A DNA stretch of 64,000 nt from PVC group bacterium (GTDB lineage: Bacteria > Verrucomicrobiota > Kiritimatiellia > CAIKKV01): the NCBI GenBank assembly GCA_945898015.1, contig CAMDGM010000005.1, positions 1 through 64,000 on the forward strand. Direction: 5' to 3'. A model generated the notes under the pieces. The model was not told the origin of the DNA and searched no databases. It saw nothing but the letters and a program-made list of their open reading frames with translations. Of this stretch, positions 46,155 to 53,997 are shown in pieces. The translations under genes were made by a program, and so were the position numbers. Numbering within the stretch: the first letter of the stretch is position 1; every line of letters begins with the position of its first letter.

Positions 46155-46583
46155 CTATCCTTTCCAGTGCGACAATCTGTTCGACCGACATTCAGCCCGA
46201 GGGCCTTGCCCGTTTCGCCATCCTCCTTTTCCCCCGCGGCATCGGTTCATCCGGCCGCAGCAACCCGGCATGAGAAAGGCCGTCAAGGTTCCCTCCTGCC
46301 AGGCGAGGATGACGTCCTCCACGTTTCCGCCCATGAACGGAATAACCCGAATCCTCGCCTTCGCCAAAGCGGCCGCCATCGGCTCGGAGACCGCCCCGCA
46401 AATCAACACCCGCGGCCCCAGTGCCGCCAGCCGGCCCGCCTGAGCCTGCGGCTCCGAGCCTGGCAGCGGTTCCTCGCGCCGGGCAAGCACCCGGCCGTCT
46501 TCAACATCGAGCATCAGAACCTGCCGGGCCACATCGAACACCGGCGAGATTCTTCCGTTCCACGTTGCCAACGCCAGTCGCAT
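46155..46583 (-). CDS. NifX-type protein with Cys-rich tail
   Basis: A 142-residue NifX-fold protein: MRLALATWNGRISPVFDVAR at the start and GPRVLICGAVSEPMAAAL in the core. The extra C-terminal tail holds PGCCGRMNRCRGG, three cysteines that could bind metal, then a basic end. Start at 46583 (AAGGA 9 bases upstream); codons upstream overlap the promoter. It is the first gene after the sigma-54 promoter. Confidence 0.88.
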   Translation of the reverse strand: MRLALATWNGRISPVFDVARQVLMLDVEDGRVLARREEPLPGSEPQAQAGRLAALGPRVLICGAVSEPMAAALAKARIRVIPFMGGNVEDVILAWQEGTLTAFLMPGCCGRMNRCRGGKGGWRNGQGPRAECRSNRLSHWKG

Positions 46584-46618
46584 CGGTTCGAATCCTTTAC
46601 GTTTCACAAGATGATATA

Positions 46619-46635
46619 ATGCACAAAGCATGCCA
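46619..46635 (-). promoter_or_regulatory. Sigma-54 promoter of the NifX/DUF5320 operon
   Basis: On the minus strand TGGCATGCTTTGTGCAT aligns with TGGCACG-N4-TTGCA: GG and GC are present at the exact spacing. Transcription would start near 46610, about 27 bases before the NifX start codon. An activator of sigma-54 polymerase is encoded immediately upstream. Confidence 0.78.
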
Positions 46636-46721
46636 GAAACGATGTCGCCCGGATAATAGCCCGCAAGTTATTGCAGGGCAGTGTGTTGCAGATAGTATTA
46701 CGATTCAAATAGCGGCAAGTT

Positions 46722-46741
46722 CAGTCGCTTTAAGGCGACTG
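46722..46741. promoter_or_regulatory. 20-base palindrome, candidate activator binding site
   Basis: CAGTCGC-TTTAAG-GCGACTG: perfect 7-pair arms around a nearly palindromic centre, 100 bases upstream of the sigma-54 promoter and 33 bases after the activator gene. The distance suits an upstream activating sequence; a terminator hairpin is the alternative, but no T-run follows. Confidence 0.6.
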
Positions 46742-46773
46742 TATAGGCAATAGACAAGCGCATGGATGCGTCT

Positions 46774-48165
46774 CTATGCGGGGTTAGGGTGGGAACGGCC
46801 GTCCTGATCAGGAAGGGCCATCCCAAGGGTTTTGATCTTGCGAAACAGTGTGCTCTTGTGCAGGCCAAGCGCTCGGGCAGCGGCCAGACGGTTGAATCCG
46901 TTTTGCTCCAAGGCCATGCGGATGGCCTGGGTTTCGACGGCGCGTGTCTGGGCGGCAATGCTCTCGCGGGCTGTAGCGGGGGTCGTGGGCAGTTGACCGG
47001 CGAGTTCCGACGGCAGATGGATACGTTCGATGTTTCCCGCGCCGCACAGCACGAAAGCCCGCTCGATGACGTTCTCCAACTCCCGCACATTGCCGGGATA
47101 GTCGTGCGCCATGAGGAGCGCCATGACGTCCGGAGCGACTCCGGCAACGGCCTTTCCCTGCCTCAGGTTGAACCGTGCGACGAAGTGCTCGACGAGGAGG
47201 GGAATGTCCTCCTTGCGTTTTCGCAACGGCGGCAACTCCACTTTTACGACGTTCAAGCGATAGAAAAGGTCTTCGCGAAAAACGCCTTTCCGAATCTGCT
47301 CGGACAAATCACGATGCGTGGCCGCCACCACCCGCACGTTGGCGTGCAACACGCGTGTCCCTCCCAGTGGCTCGTAGGTCTTTTCCTGTAGGACGCGAAG
47401 CAGGCGGACCTGAAGGGCGGGACTGATGTCGCCAATCTCGTCCAGAAACAGCGTGCCGCCCTCGGCCAGCGCGAAGCGGCCGGGCTTGTCCTTCGCCGCT
47501 CCTGTGAACGCGCCCCGCATATATCCAAACAGTTCCGATTCAAGCAGGCTGTCCGGCAAAGATCCACAGTTGACCGCAATAAACGGTTTGTTTTTGCGCG
47601 GGCTCAGGTTGTGGATGGCGCGCGCGAGGAGTTCCTTGCCCGTGCCGGTTTCCCCGAGAATCAGGACGGTCGCATCGCTGGCGGAGACTTGGGGCAAGAC
47701 ATCGAAAATACGCCGCATGGCGGCGCTTCGGCTCACCAAGTCCTCCACTTGGACCCGACCCTCCAGTTCTTTGCGTAATTCCTCCACCAGACTGAGATCC
47801 CGAAACGTCTCCGCACCACCGACGATCTTCCCGCGGTCGTCTCGAAGAATGGCAGTGGATACGGAAATTGGGATCCGGCGGCCGTTGGCATCCACGATGA
47901 ACGCAGACTTATTGATGATCGGCTTGCCGGTCTTGACTGTGGATCGTAGCGCACAGTCCGCCTCGCACATGCTGGCGCGGAACACGTCCGAGCAGGTCTT
48001 GCCAATCGCGTCCCGACGCCGAATGCCGGTGATGCTCTCGGCCGCGCGGTTGAAGGAGGTGATGCGCCAGTCGGCATCCACGGTGAACACGCCGTCTGAG
48101 ATGCTTTCCAGAATGCTTTCGGCTCCGGTCTGTAGCCCTCGTTTGTTTGCAAGGATCTTGCTCAT
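46774..48165 (-). CDS. Sigma-54-dependent activator with PAS domain
   Basis: A 463-residue enhancer-binding protein. A PAS domain (15-125) carries C58, C67 and C71 (ASMCEADCALRS), which may sense redox state or hold a cluster. The AAA+ domain (145-380) has Walker A GETGTGKE (171-178) and the sigma-54 contact loop GAFTGA (218-223). A Fis-type helix-turn-helix closes the protein (GFNRLAAARALGLHKSTLF). The gene order activator, then NifX genes behind a sigma-54 promoter, parallels the DVU2106-controlled orange-protein operons. Start 48165 has AGGGG at the right distance; 48171 is possible. Confidence 0.93.
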   Translation of the reverse strand: MSKILANKRGLQTGAESILESISDGVFTVDADWRITSFNRAAESITGIRRRDAIGKTCSDVFRASMCEADCALRSTVKTGKPIINKSAFIVDANGRRIPISVSTAILRDDRGKIVGGAETFRDLSLVEELRKELEGRVQVEDLVSRSAAMRRIFDVLPQVSASDATVLILGETGTGKELLARAIHNLSPRKNKPFIAVNCGSLPDSLLESELFGYMRGAFTGAAKDKPGRFALAEGGTLFLDEIGDISPALQVRLLRVLQEKTYEPLGGTRVLHANVRVVAATHRDLSEQIRKGVFREDLFYRLNVVKVELPPLRKRKEDIPLLVEHFVARFNLRQGKAVAGVAPDVMALLMAHDYPGNVRELENVIERAFVLCGAGNIERIHLPSELAGQLPTTPATARESIAAQTRAVETQAIRMALEQNGFNRLAAARALGLHKSTLFRKIKTLGMALPDQDGRSHPNPA

Positions 48166-48306
48166 AGCCATCCCCTACCCCTACATTCTTAAGAGAAGTA
48201 ATCCTGCTCTGTCGGAATCCTTGATGCCTCCAGCGATCACACATCCGCAGTCTGAGTTGTCTTATCGGTTAACCGCTTCTTGATGCCGGCATTCGGAACT
48301 CGGACT

Positions 48307-48792
48307 TCATTTCTTCGTCTTCCGCCTCTTCGCCCTCATCTTCACCGCCTTCATCTCCGCCAACTTGGCCTTCGCCTCTCGTGCCCCCATCCCCCGGATC
48401 ACCAGAATCGCCGCTCTCGTGATCTTACGCACCGCCAAAGGCCCGCTTTTCTTTTCCATGTTCACGACTGCCTGAGCGGTCACGCCGATCAGTCGGCCAA
48501 AATCGACCTGGGACAGCCGCAGCTTACGCCGAAGGCTTCGTATCCCCTTCCCCGTCAAGCGTGCCTTGCCGGCCGCTTCTGGAGTCGGCGCAGGCTGGGG
48601 TTTGACGATCTGGTCCATCATCCCCTGGATCCGCTTATTGTCCTTCGCCAAGCCGACGACGATACGCTTGAGCGAGGCCACGTCATGTTTCAACTGGACG
48701 GTCGGCTTGTGGACCTTGCTTACCGATGCCTTCACTTCCTTGCGGGCAAGGCGGGTGACTTCATCGCGCAGCACCTTCATGACATTGGGCAT
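48307..48792 (-). CDS. XRE-type helix-turn-helix regulator
   Basis: A 161-residue protein. The N-terminal half is basic and helical (EVTRLARKEVKASVSKVHK, possible coiled coil). The XRE helix-turn-helix lies at about 85-125 (IRSLRRKLRLSQVDFGRLIG), and the C terminus ends in a Lys/Arg tail. Related small HTH proteins occur with toxin-antitoxin or phage genes, but no partner is visible. AAGGA lies before the ATG at 48792. It marks the edge of the accessory region. Confidence 0.8.
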   Translation of the reverse strand: MPNVMKVLRDEVTRLARKEVKASVSKVHKPTVQLKHDVASLKRIVVGLAKDNKRIQGMMDQIVKPQPAPTPEAAGKARLTGKGIRSLRRKLRLSQVDFGRLIGVTAQAVVNMEKKSGPLAVRKITRAAILVIRGMGAREAKAKLAEMKAVKMRAKRRKTKK

Positions 48793-48906
48793 ACCGGATC
48801 CTTTCATTACTTTGATTTGCTGGGCCAATAGTCACACGATTGCGAAGGGTTGGCAAGTCGATTAGCCGATTAGACAACCTCCTCCAATATTACCCATTCG
48901 GACTCA

Positions 48907-49107
48907 TCAAGTCGGGGAGCAAGACGAGGCATGTGACGCCTTCCGCCCCTCCTTTAAATGATACTGCTTGGCCTTCGGCGTCCATCGGCGGCCGCACTGC
49001 TTGCACTTGCGGATACGGACAACTCCTGCCTTGTTGGTTCTTCGGCCCTTCAACGTACTGCGATAGCTCCCGCAAAACGGACACTTCGCCGGTCTTCCTG
49101 CATGCAT
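48907..49107 (-). CDS. Zinc-ribbon protein, InsA/NrdR-like motif
   Basis: A 66-residue basic protein with one zinc ribbon: C9-P-F-C12 and C35-K-Q-C38-GRRW, spaced like the InsA-type and NrdR-type ribbons. There is no ATP-cone, so it is not a full NrdR. The C-terminal tail is polar. GAGGTGAT lies before the ATG at 49107. An 11-base inverted repeat covers the start codon, suggesting control of its own expression or, at least, of the divergent operon. Confidence 0.72.
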   Translation of the reverse strand: MHAGRPAKCPFCGSYRSTLKGRRTNKAGVVRIRKCKQCGRRWTPKAKQYHLKEGRKASHASSCSPT

Positions 49108-49152
49108 ATAAATCACCTCAGCATGCCTCGTGACTTTCGTGTTTATATGCAT
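49102..49152. promoter_or_regulatory. Perfect 11-base inverted repeat in the divergent promoter region
   Basis: ATGCATATAAA at 49102-49112 and TTTATATGCAT at 49142-49152, 29 bases apart. The left arm covers the start codon of the zinc-ribbon gene. The arms are A/T-rich in a GC-rich setting, like operator half-sites. Confidence 0.65.
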
Positions 49153-49218
49153 TACGGTTTCTGGCCACGGACAGGACACGCCAGACCGAAACCTTTTTAA
49201 ATTCCGTGTTCCACACAA

Positions 49219-49983
49219 ATGACCACCATGATCGATGTTGTTCCCCGCTGTCCCAATCAACCACTTCTCGAAGCCGGATTTATGATCGAGCAGCGCGTTG
49301 CCAGCCTCCGAGCGAACGTCCGGGAGTTCTACTTCGCCGTAATGCTTTTCCAGAGGCCGTGTATACGGTGCGGGGCCACGGTACTCACCATGCTGCGTGA
49401 CAGTTGGAGCAAGTGCGGGACCTGTGGCCAGGAGTTCGATCCGACAGTGGCATTCCAGTCCTGTCCAGAGTGCGACGGGGCCTTGGCGATAAAGATCTGC
49501 CATTACTGGTGTTCGACGTGTCGGAAAGCGGTCAGATCAAGCTTCTGCTTCGACGCACGGGTGTTCGACGCCGACTACTTCCGCGAGATGATGCGCGACT
49601 CCCGGGAGCGCAAAGAAGCCAAAGTCGCGGAAATGAGAAAGCTCTTGGCGGAGTCCAGATCGTTGCCTTTCCAGCCATACAGCGATTTCAGCGATACTCT
49701 GGCGGCGTTCGTTACCGATCTTGACCACTATGTCTCCGTGCCTGTCGTGCTGGAACAACTCGCAGCCTTGAATCGGCCGACCTTCGATATGAGTGTTTAC
49801 CGTCAACATATTCTCGATCTCGTTCGAGGTTGCGTCGTCGATTTCGAAGGCGTTTCGACGGTAGTTGAGGACAGAAAGCTGGACAGAGTATTTCGGTTCA
49901 TCACAGCCGTGTTCATGGAGCAAGACGGTCTTTTGGAGATCCTTCAGGATCATTCAGGGCGAATTCGGTTGTGTGGAAAATGA
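49219..49983 (+). CDS. Multi-zinc-finger protein of unknown function
   Basis: A 254-residue protein. The first 110 residues hold many cysteine pairs: CIRC (48-51), CGTC (66-69), CPEC (82-85), then C94, C98 and C101, enough for two or three zinc ribbons. A helical segment with acidic and basic residues (REMMRDSRERKEAKVAEMR) follows, and the last 110 residues resemble no domain I know. No ribosome site is clear. It is the first of three coupled plus-strand genes, probably regulators or replication-type proteins. Confidence 0.65.
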   Translation: MTTMIDVVPRCPNQPLLEAGFMIEQRVASLRANVREFYFAVMLFQRPCIRCGATVLTMLRDSWSKCGTCGQEFDPTVAFQSCPECDGALAIKICHYWCSTCRKAVRSSFCFDARVFDADYFREMMRDSRERKEAKVAEMRKLLAESRSLPFQPYSDFSDTLAAFVTDLDHYVSVPVVLEQLAALNRPTFDMSVYRQHILDLVRGCVVDFEGVSTVVEDRKLDRVFRFITAVFMEQDGLLEILQDHSGRIRLCGK

Positions 49984-50348
49984 TGCTTTCCGCAAAAGAT
50001 AAGGATTTTCTGGAACGTTTAAATGAACTCCTGAAGGCGGATGTGGTGTGGATCGAACGGACGCCCAGTCAACCGTCGCGATTTGTGCTGCGAGGCAATT
50101 ACGGGAGCCGCGTCGAAGAAAAGTTCGGTCTAACCCGGCAGGGAGTTCGCTGGAGGTTTCAACGGCTCTTCAACGATCTATATGTGGATTCCTTTGCTGT
50201 CCTGCTCTTCATCGAAAAGCAACTGGGGCCGCAGTTCCGTCAGGATGCGCTGGTCATTGCACATGAGCGGTTTGTGATGCGCCAAAAGGCTCTACAGAAT
50301 CACTCGTTCAGGGAGGCGAATTCCTATCGCGGCAAGGACCAAGATTGA
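49980..50348 (+). CDS. Small winged-helix-like protein
   Basis: A 122-residue protein starting at the ATG at 49980, which overlaps the previous stop by 4 bases (ATGA). The middle contains a possible DNA-binding helix pair (RVEEKFGLTRQGVRWRFQRL). No family recognised. The following frame begins within 5 bases of its stop codon, so translation of all three genes is probably coupled. Confidence 0.6.
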   Translation: MMLSAKDKDFLERLNELLKADVVWIERTPSQPSRFVLRGNYGSRVEEKFGLTRQGVRWRFQRLFNDLYVDSFAVLLFIEKQLGPQFRQDALVIAHERFVMRQKALQNHSFREANSYRGKDQD

Positions 50349-50745
50349 GATCAGCCCGGCACTGTGTCGGCAAGTCGCGGGCCTGGACGATCTGGCACGT
50401 ATCTTTTTCCCGGACAACCCGAACCACAGAAAGGCGTTCGTGGCGCTGTGGATTGAGGCCAAATACGCTGAAGGCCAGTTCTTGCCCTCGCGGACTACTC
50501 TCAACAACAAATATGGCCTTACCAGAAGAACGCTGGAAGTCGTCCGAGCAAAGCTGAAGAAACTGGGGGTTATCAAGCGTGTCAGCCACTTCAATCCCGC
50601 GTATGGCAACCTTTCTGGATGGACGTTTTCCGACCGATTCTGCAACGCATTGCTGTCTCTGGCTCAAACGATGAAGATACACCGTGAGGCCTCATCCAGA
50701 CCACAAGACCGGCTCAAGGACCAGCAGGCTTTTCTGTTTTTGTAG
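50344..50745 (+). CDS. HTH-like protein lacking a standard start codon
   Basis: An open frame without ATG, GTG or TTG until a GTG at 50440, yet protein-like sequence begins well before it (ALCRQVAGLDDLARIFFPDN). A plausible start is the ATT at 50344, which overlaps the preceding TGA and has AAGGA 6 bases upstream; a frameshift from the previous gene is the other option. The 133 residues include a helix-turn-helix (LPSRTTLNNKYGLTRRTLEVV) of replication-initiator or MarR type. Function unknown. Confidence 0.55.
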   Translation: MEISPALCRQVAGLDDLARIFFPDNPNHRKAFVALWIEAKYAEGQFLPSRTTLNNKYGLTRRTLEVVRAKLKKLGVIKRVSHFNPAYGNLSGWTFSDRFCNALLSLAQTMKIHREASSRPQDRLKDQQAFLFL

Positions 50746-50773
50746 GACCATCTCACACGCCCAGCGGGTGAAC

Positions 50774-52603
50774 CTATTCAATCGCGCACTCGCTGCACGA
50801 ACAGTCGTGTCCTTTGACTATTGCTGACACCCCTTCTGCGTGATCCATTGGCTGATTGCTTCGCGACCCGTCACGATACACGGTAATCCCCTTGCACCCG
50901 AGATCATAGGCCGCGACAAACACCGCTTTGACGTCCTCTGGCGTCGCGTCTTTTCGCAAGTTCACTGTCTTGGATACGGCGCCGTCGCAGTGTCTTTGGA
51001 ACGCGGCCATCATTTTCACGTGCCACAGGGGGCTGATGTCCAAAGCGGTGACAAACACGCGCCGCACGTCGTCGGGAATTGAGGACATGTGTTGGATGGA
51101 CCCCCGCTCCGCGATTTCGGCCATCAAGCCCCTGCTGTAGAATCCGCGCGTCCGCGCTACCGCTTCAAAAACCGAATTGACCTCCAGCAACCGCCGGCCG
51201 TTAAGGATGTTCCTCACAAATACGAGCGAGAAACAGGGCTCAATGCCGGCTGAGCAGCCAGCCAGAATGCTGATCGACCCGGTAGGTGCGATGCACGTGA
51301 CACACGCGTTACGCATGGGCATGCCTCGCTGCTCCCAAATGCTGCCTTTCCAGTTCGGAAAAACGCCCCGCCGCACTGCCAGATCACGGGACGCCTTGTG
51401 CGAGGCGGTCTGCAGACAGGTCATAACGCGGTCGACAAAGCCCAGAGCAGCATCGCTGTCGTACGGAAGTCCGAGGGTGTATAGCGTATCGGCAACCCCC
51501 ATGACGCCAAGGCCGATCTTCCGATTTCCCTTTGTGATCCGCTTGATTTCCGGGATCGGGTAGCTGTTCAGATCAATCACATTATCCAGGAAGCGGACCG
51601 CCAACCTGATGGCACGTGCAAAGGACCGGAAGTCAAACCAAGCTCGATCGGCGGCAAGTTTCACAAACTTGATCAGATTGATGCTGCCCAGGTTGCAGGT
51701 CTCATACGGGAGAAGGGGCTGCTCGCCACAGGGGTTTGTCGCTTCAATTCGGCCGATATGCGGTGTGGGATTTGCCCGGTTAATGGCATCGATGAAGATT
51801 CTGCCTGGCTCACCACTGTCGTATGCCGAGCTAACCATCAGCTCGGAAACCTCCCCCACTGTCCAAAAGGTGCCATCTTCCTTGGCAAGCGGGTATCGCT
51901 TGCGCGTCCGTGGGTTGAAGACAAGGTGGATCTGATATGGATTGCGCTTCAATGCCTCCATGAACTCGTCCAGCACGGCCACGGAAAGGTTGAAGTTATG
52001 CCACCGGCCGAATGTAGTCTTGGCACGGATGAATCCAATAATGTCCGGATGGTCTACACGCATTACTGCCATGTTGGCCCCTTGGCGGAGCCCCCCTTGC
52101 GCCATGGCATGGGTCGCTTGGGCGAAAACGTCTATGAATGCCAGAGGTCCGGGCGTTGTCCCTCCGCTTGAACGAATGCGGTCTCCGGCGGGGCGCGGAT
52201 TGCTAAAGTCAAAGCCGGTGCCGGTCCCGGCTTTATGAACCAGTGCCGCGTTCAGCAGTGCCTCAAATATGCCCCGGATGCTGTCCGAAACAGGCAGAAC
52301 GCAACAGGCGGACAACAAAGCTTTTACGCGCCCCGCGTTCATGAGTGTGGGCGAATTCGGCAGAAAGACATCGCGTATCATCATGCGGTAGAAGGCGTTG
52401 GCAAGACGGCCTGCATCCCTGGCTGTCGCCCCATAGATACGCTCAATCCACGCTATGGCCTCCGCCACCCGTCGAAACATGCCTTCCGGGGTTTCGGCGA
52501 TCCTCCCGGCACTGTCCTTGGCCAAATATCGTGCCTTAAGCAGTGCCAACGCCTGCTCTCCAATTTGAGACAATCCGCTCTGTCTATGTGTGGTGGTTCG
52601 CAT
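50774..52603 (-). CDS. nrdJ: Class II (adenosylcobalamin-dependent) ribonucleotide reductase
   Basis: A 609-residue NrdJ. Visible are LMNAGRVKALLSACCVLPV, the active-site region NPCGEQPLLPYETCNLGSIN, and the C-terminal redox cysteines C601, C603 and C606 (CSCSEC), which pass electrons from thioredoxin. It reduces ribonucleotides without oxygen, using B12 to make the radical. It is somewhat short because it lacks the ATP-cone and insertions found in longer class II enzymes. Transcribed divergently from the operon at 52784. No cobalamin riboswitch was recognised upstream. Confidence 0.95.
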   Translation of the reverse strand: MRTTTHRQSGLSQIGEQALALLKARYLAKDSAGRIAETPEGMFRRVAEAIAWIERIYGATARDAGRLANAFYRMMIRDVFLPNSPTLMNAGRVKALLSACCVLPVSDSIRGIFEALLNAALVHKAGTGTGFDFSNPRPAGDRIRSSGGTTPGPLAFIDVFAQATHAMAQGGLRQGANMAVMRVDHPDIIGFIRAKTTFGRWHNFNLSVAVLDEFMEALKRNPYQIHLVFNPRTRKRYPLAKEDGTFWTVGEVSELMVSSAYDSGEPGRIFIDAINRANPTPHIGRIEATNPCGEQPLLPYETCNLGSINLIKFVKLAADRAWFDFRSFARAIRLAVRFLDNVIDLNSYPIPEIKRITKGNRKIGLGVMGVADTLYTLGLPYDSDAALGFVDRVMTCLQTASHKASRDLAVRRGVFPNWKGSIWEQRGMPMRNACVTCIAPTGSISILAGCSAGIEPCFSLVFVRNILNGRRLLEVNSVFEAVARTRGFYSRGLMAEIAERGSIQHMSSIPDDVRRVFVTALDISPLWHVKMMAAFQRHCDGAVSKTVNLRKDATPEDVKAVFVAAYDLGCKGITVYRDGSRSNQPMDHAEGVSAIVKGHDCSCSECAIE

Positions 52604-52637
52604 GATGACGTTTCTCCTCTATCAGATAGGTGGGAAC

Positions 52638-52669
52638 GTCTCATAAATGGCAGCTGGGGAAAGTGAGAC
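52638..52669. promoter_or_regulatory. GTCTCA/TGAGAC inverted repeat upstream of nrdJ
   Basis: GTCTCA, 20 bases, TGAGAC, with a third copy of TGAGAC at 52718-52723. All lie in the 180-base divergent region between nrdJ and the plus-strand operon. They could be binding sites of a shared regulator. Short words; chance is not excluded. Confidence 0.35.
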
Positions 52670-52783
52670 ATGAGATCTTCCCTCTGTCGGGATACCAGTG
52701 GGGATGCGAGTCGAAGTTGAGACAAGCAACCCAATAGTGGATAGGAATAGTGCAGGAACAACACAACAACAGGAGGTACGCAG

Positions 52784-53089
52784 ATGAACGAGGAACATGA
52801 CGGACGTGGGGAACTGGTGCCGATTGGAGGTCTTTGGATCCATGAAGACCGTGACGGGAAGACTTTCCTGAGCGGATATCTGGGGGAGGCGCGGCTTCTC
52901 GTCTTCAAGAACAAGTTCAAGAAGCCGGGTGAGAAACAGCCGGACTACCGGATGTATGTGTCACGGAAACCCAAACCCGACCAGGCCGATCCCCTGGCTA
53001 ATACCGAAACCGATCCGCTGGCTTCGGGCGCCAGCGATGGAGACGTTGCGGCTGTCGCGAATGGAGGCACCGACAAGCCTCCGTTCTGA
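52784..53089 (+). CDS. Small DUF736-like protein
   Basis: A 101-residue acidic-tailed protein. FLSGYLGEARLLVFKNKFK and PDYRMYVSRKP resemble DUF736, small conserved proteins frequent in mobile and accessory regions. A strong CAGGAGG precedes the ATG. Function unknown. It is followed by a structured terminator, so it may be transcribed alone or attenuated there. Confidence 0.75.
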   Translation: MNEEHDGRGELVPIGGLWIHEDRDGKTFLSGYLGEARLLVFKNKFKKPGEKQPDYRMYVSRKPKPDQADPLANTETDPLASGASDGDVAAVANGGTDKPPF

Positions 53090-53107
53090 CAGGTACTATC
53101 TAAATTT

Positions 53108-53190
53108 GGGGCGGGACCAGACAAACGCCGTAACGAGTGTTCATTTGTCTGGCCTCGTTACGGTGCCAAAGGTCCCGCCCCTTTTCATTT
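53108..53190 (+). terminator. Strong structured terminator with interlocking repeats
   Basis: An 11-pair outer stem (GGGGCGGGACC at 53108-53118, GGTCCCGCCCC at 53171-53181) is followed by TTTTCATTTT. Inside are two further perfect repeats in crossing order: CAGACAAA (53118-53125) with TTTGTCTG (53144-53151), and CCGTAACGAG (53128-53137) with CTCGTTACGG (53154-53163). Only one inner stem, or a strained pseudoknot, can form at a time. Confidence 0.8.
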
Positions 53191-53243
53191 TAACAGGTTC
53201 GTAACAATTCAAGACCGCCGGACTAAATAGGAGGAACGACACA

Positions 53244-53969
53244 ATGGAAACGACATCGGTACAATTTAAGAACGCCGTAGTGGCTGCTTTGAACGGAATG
53301 AATACCGACAGGCTGGGCATGGGAAAGATCGAGCCTGGAGAAGATGACGTGGTCGCACGAGCCTTATTGACCGGACTCCCTAGGGGATCTTTAGGAACAC
53401 AGTTACCTCCAACGCTCATTTTACGGCGGCATCACGACCAATTGATTGTCGAGATTGGAATGGTTACGACCTTCGGATCAGCTGGGAGCCTGATGAACTG
53501 TGCGCCAAATGAATTTCTCAGCGTATTGTTCAAGTCCCCGACTATCGACGAGGATTTTCTAGCTGATCGAATGAGCATTTTGAGACTTTTCGCGCATGCA
53601 TATCTTTCTAGTCCCCACACGATGGACGAGTTTCTCGCTAACCTCATTGACGCCGCCAACGCGCATTTCGTTCTCTCCCATGCAGTTAGAGATGTCCGTG
53701 ATGGCGAAGTCACTGTCAAAGCGTCCCTGGAGTGTGACTACGCTCAGCTTCCCGAAAACTTAGGTTTGGTTATCCAGGCGGCCATCGTACACTCGGTAAA
53801 GATCGCCGAGTTTGTACAGTTGGTTCGCGAGTTCGTCATGCCTGATGCTTCGAAAACTGTGGGGGTTCTGGCGGATGCATTTGTTGCAGGCGCTCTGAGT
53901 GCCTCCGTGAATGGCGACAGGAAACGAGCGACCAGGTCGGGCAAGGCCCTCAGTGGCCTGAAGCTGTAG
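53244..53969 (+). CDS. Protein of unknown function, accessory operon
   Basis: A 241-residue soluble protein, mixed alpha/beta by eye, with no cofactor or catalytic motif I recognise. It starts METTSVQFKNAVVAALNG. A GGAGGA site precedes the ATG. The long basic C terminus (NGDRKRATRSGKALSGL) could contact nucleic acid. The next gene, a Clp-N domain protein, starts 28 bases later, so they are likely partners. Confidence 0.65.
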   Translation: METTSVQFKNAVVAALNGMNTDRLGMGKIEPGEDDVVARALLTGLPRGSLGTQLPPTLILRRHHDQLIVEIGMVTTFGSAGSLMNCAPNEFLSVLFKSPTIDEDFLADRMSILRLFAHAYLSSPHTMDEFLANLIDAANAHFVLSHAVRDVRDGEVTVKASLECDYAQLPENLGLVIQAAIVHSVKIAEFVQLVREFVMPDASKTVGVLADAFVAGALSASVNGDRKRATRSGKALSGLKL

Positions 53970-53997
53970 ATTGACGTCAATCCTGCGGAGGTGTATG

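Noticed and set aside
48894-48909. TGATGAGTCCGAATGG on the minus strand, similar to a hammerhead ribozyme core
   Set aside because: The invariant C before TGATGA is T and the required GAAA after stem II is missing, with no stems I or III. It is chance similarity overlapping a stop codon.
52604-52783. Cobalamin riboswitch expected before the B12-dependent nrdJ
   Set aside because: The CACTGG word seen is not embedded in the conserved B12-box context and the region is too short for the full aptamer.
53108-53181. Integron attC-like recombination site
   Set aside because: The inner repeats do not fit the RYYYAAC and GTTRRRY core consensus, and no integrase or cassette array is present.
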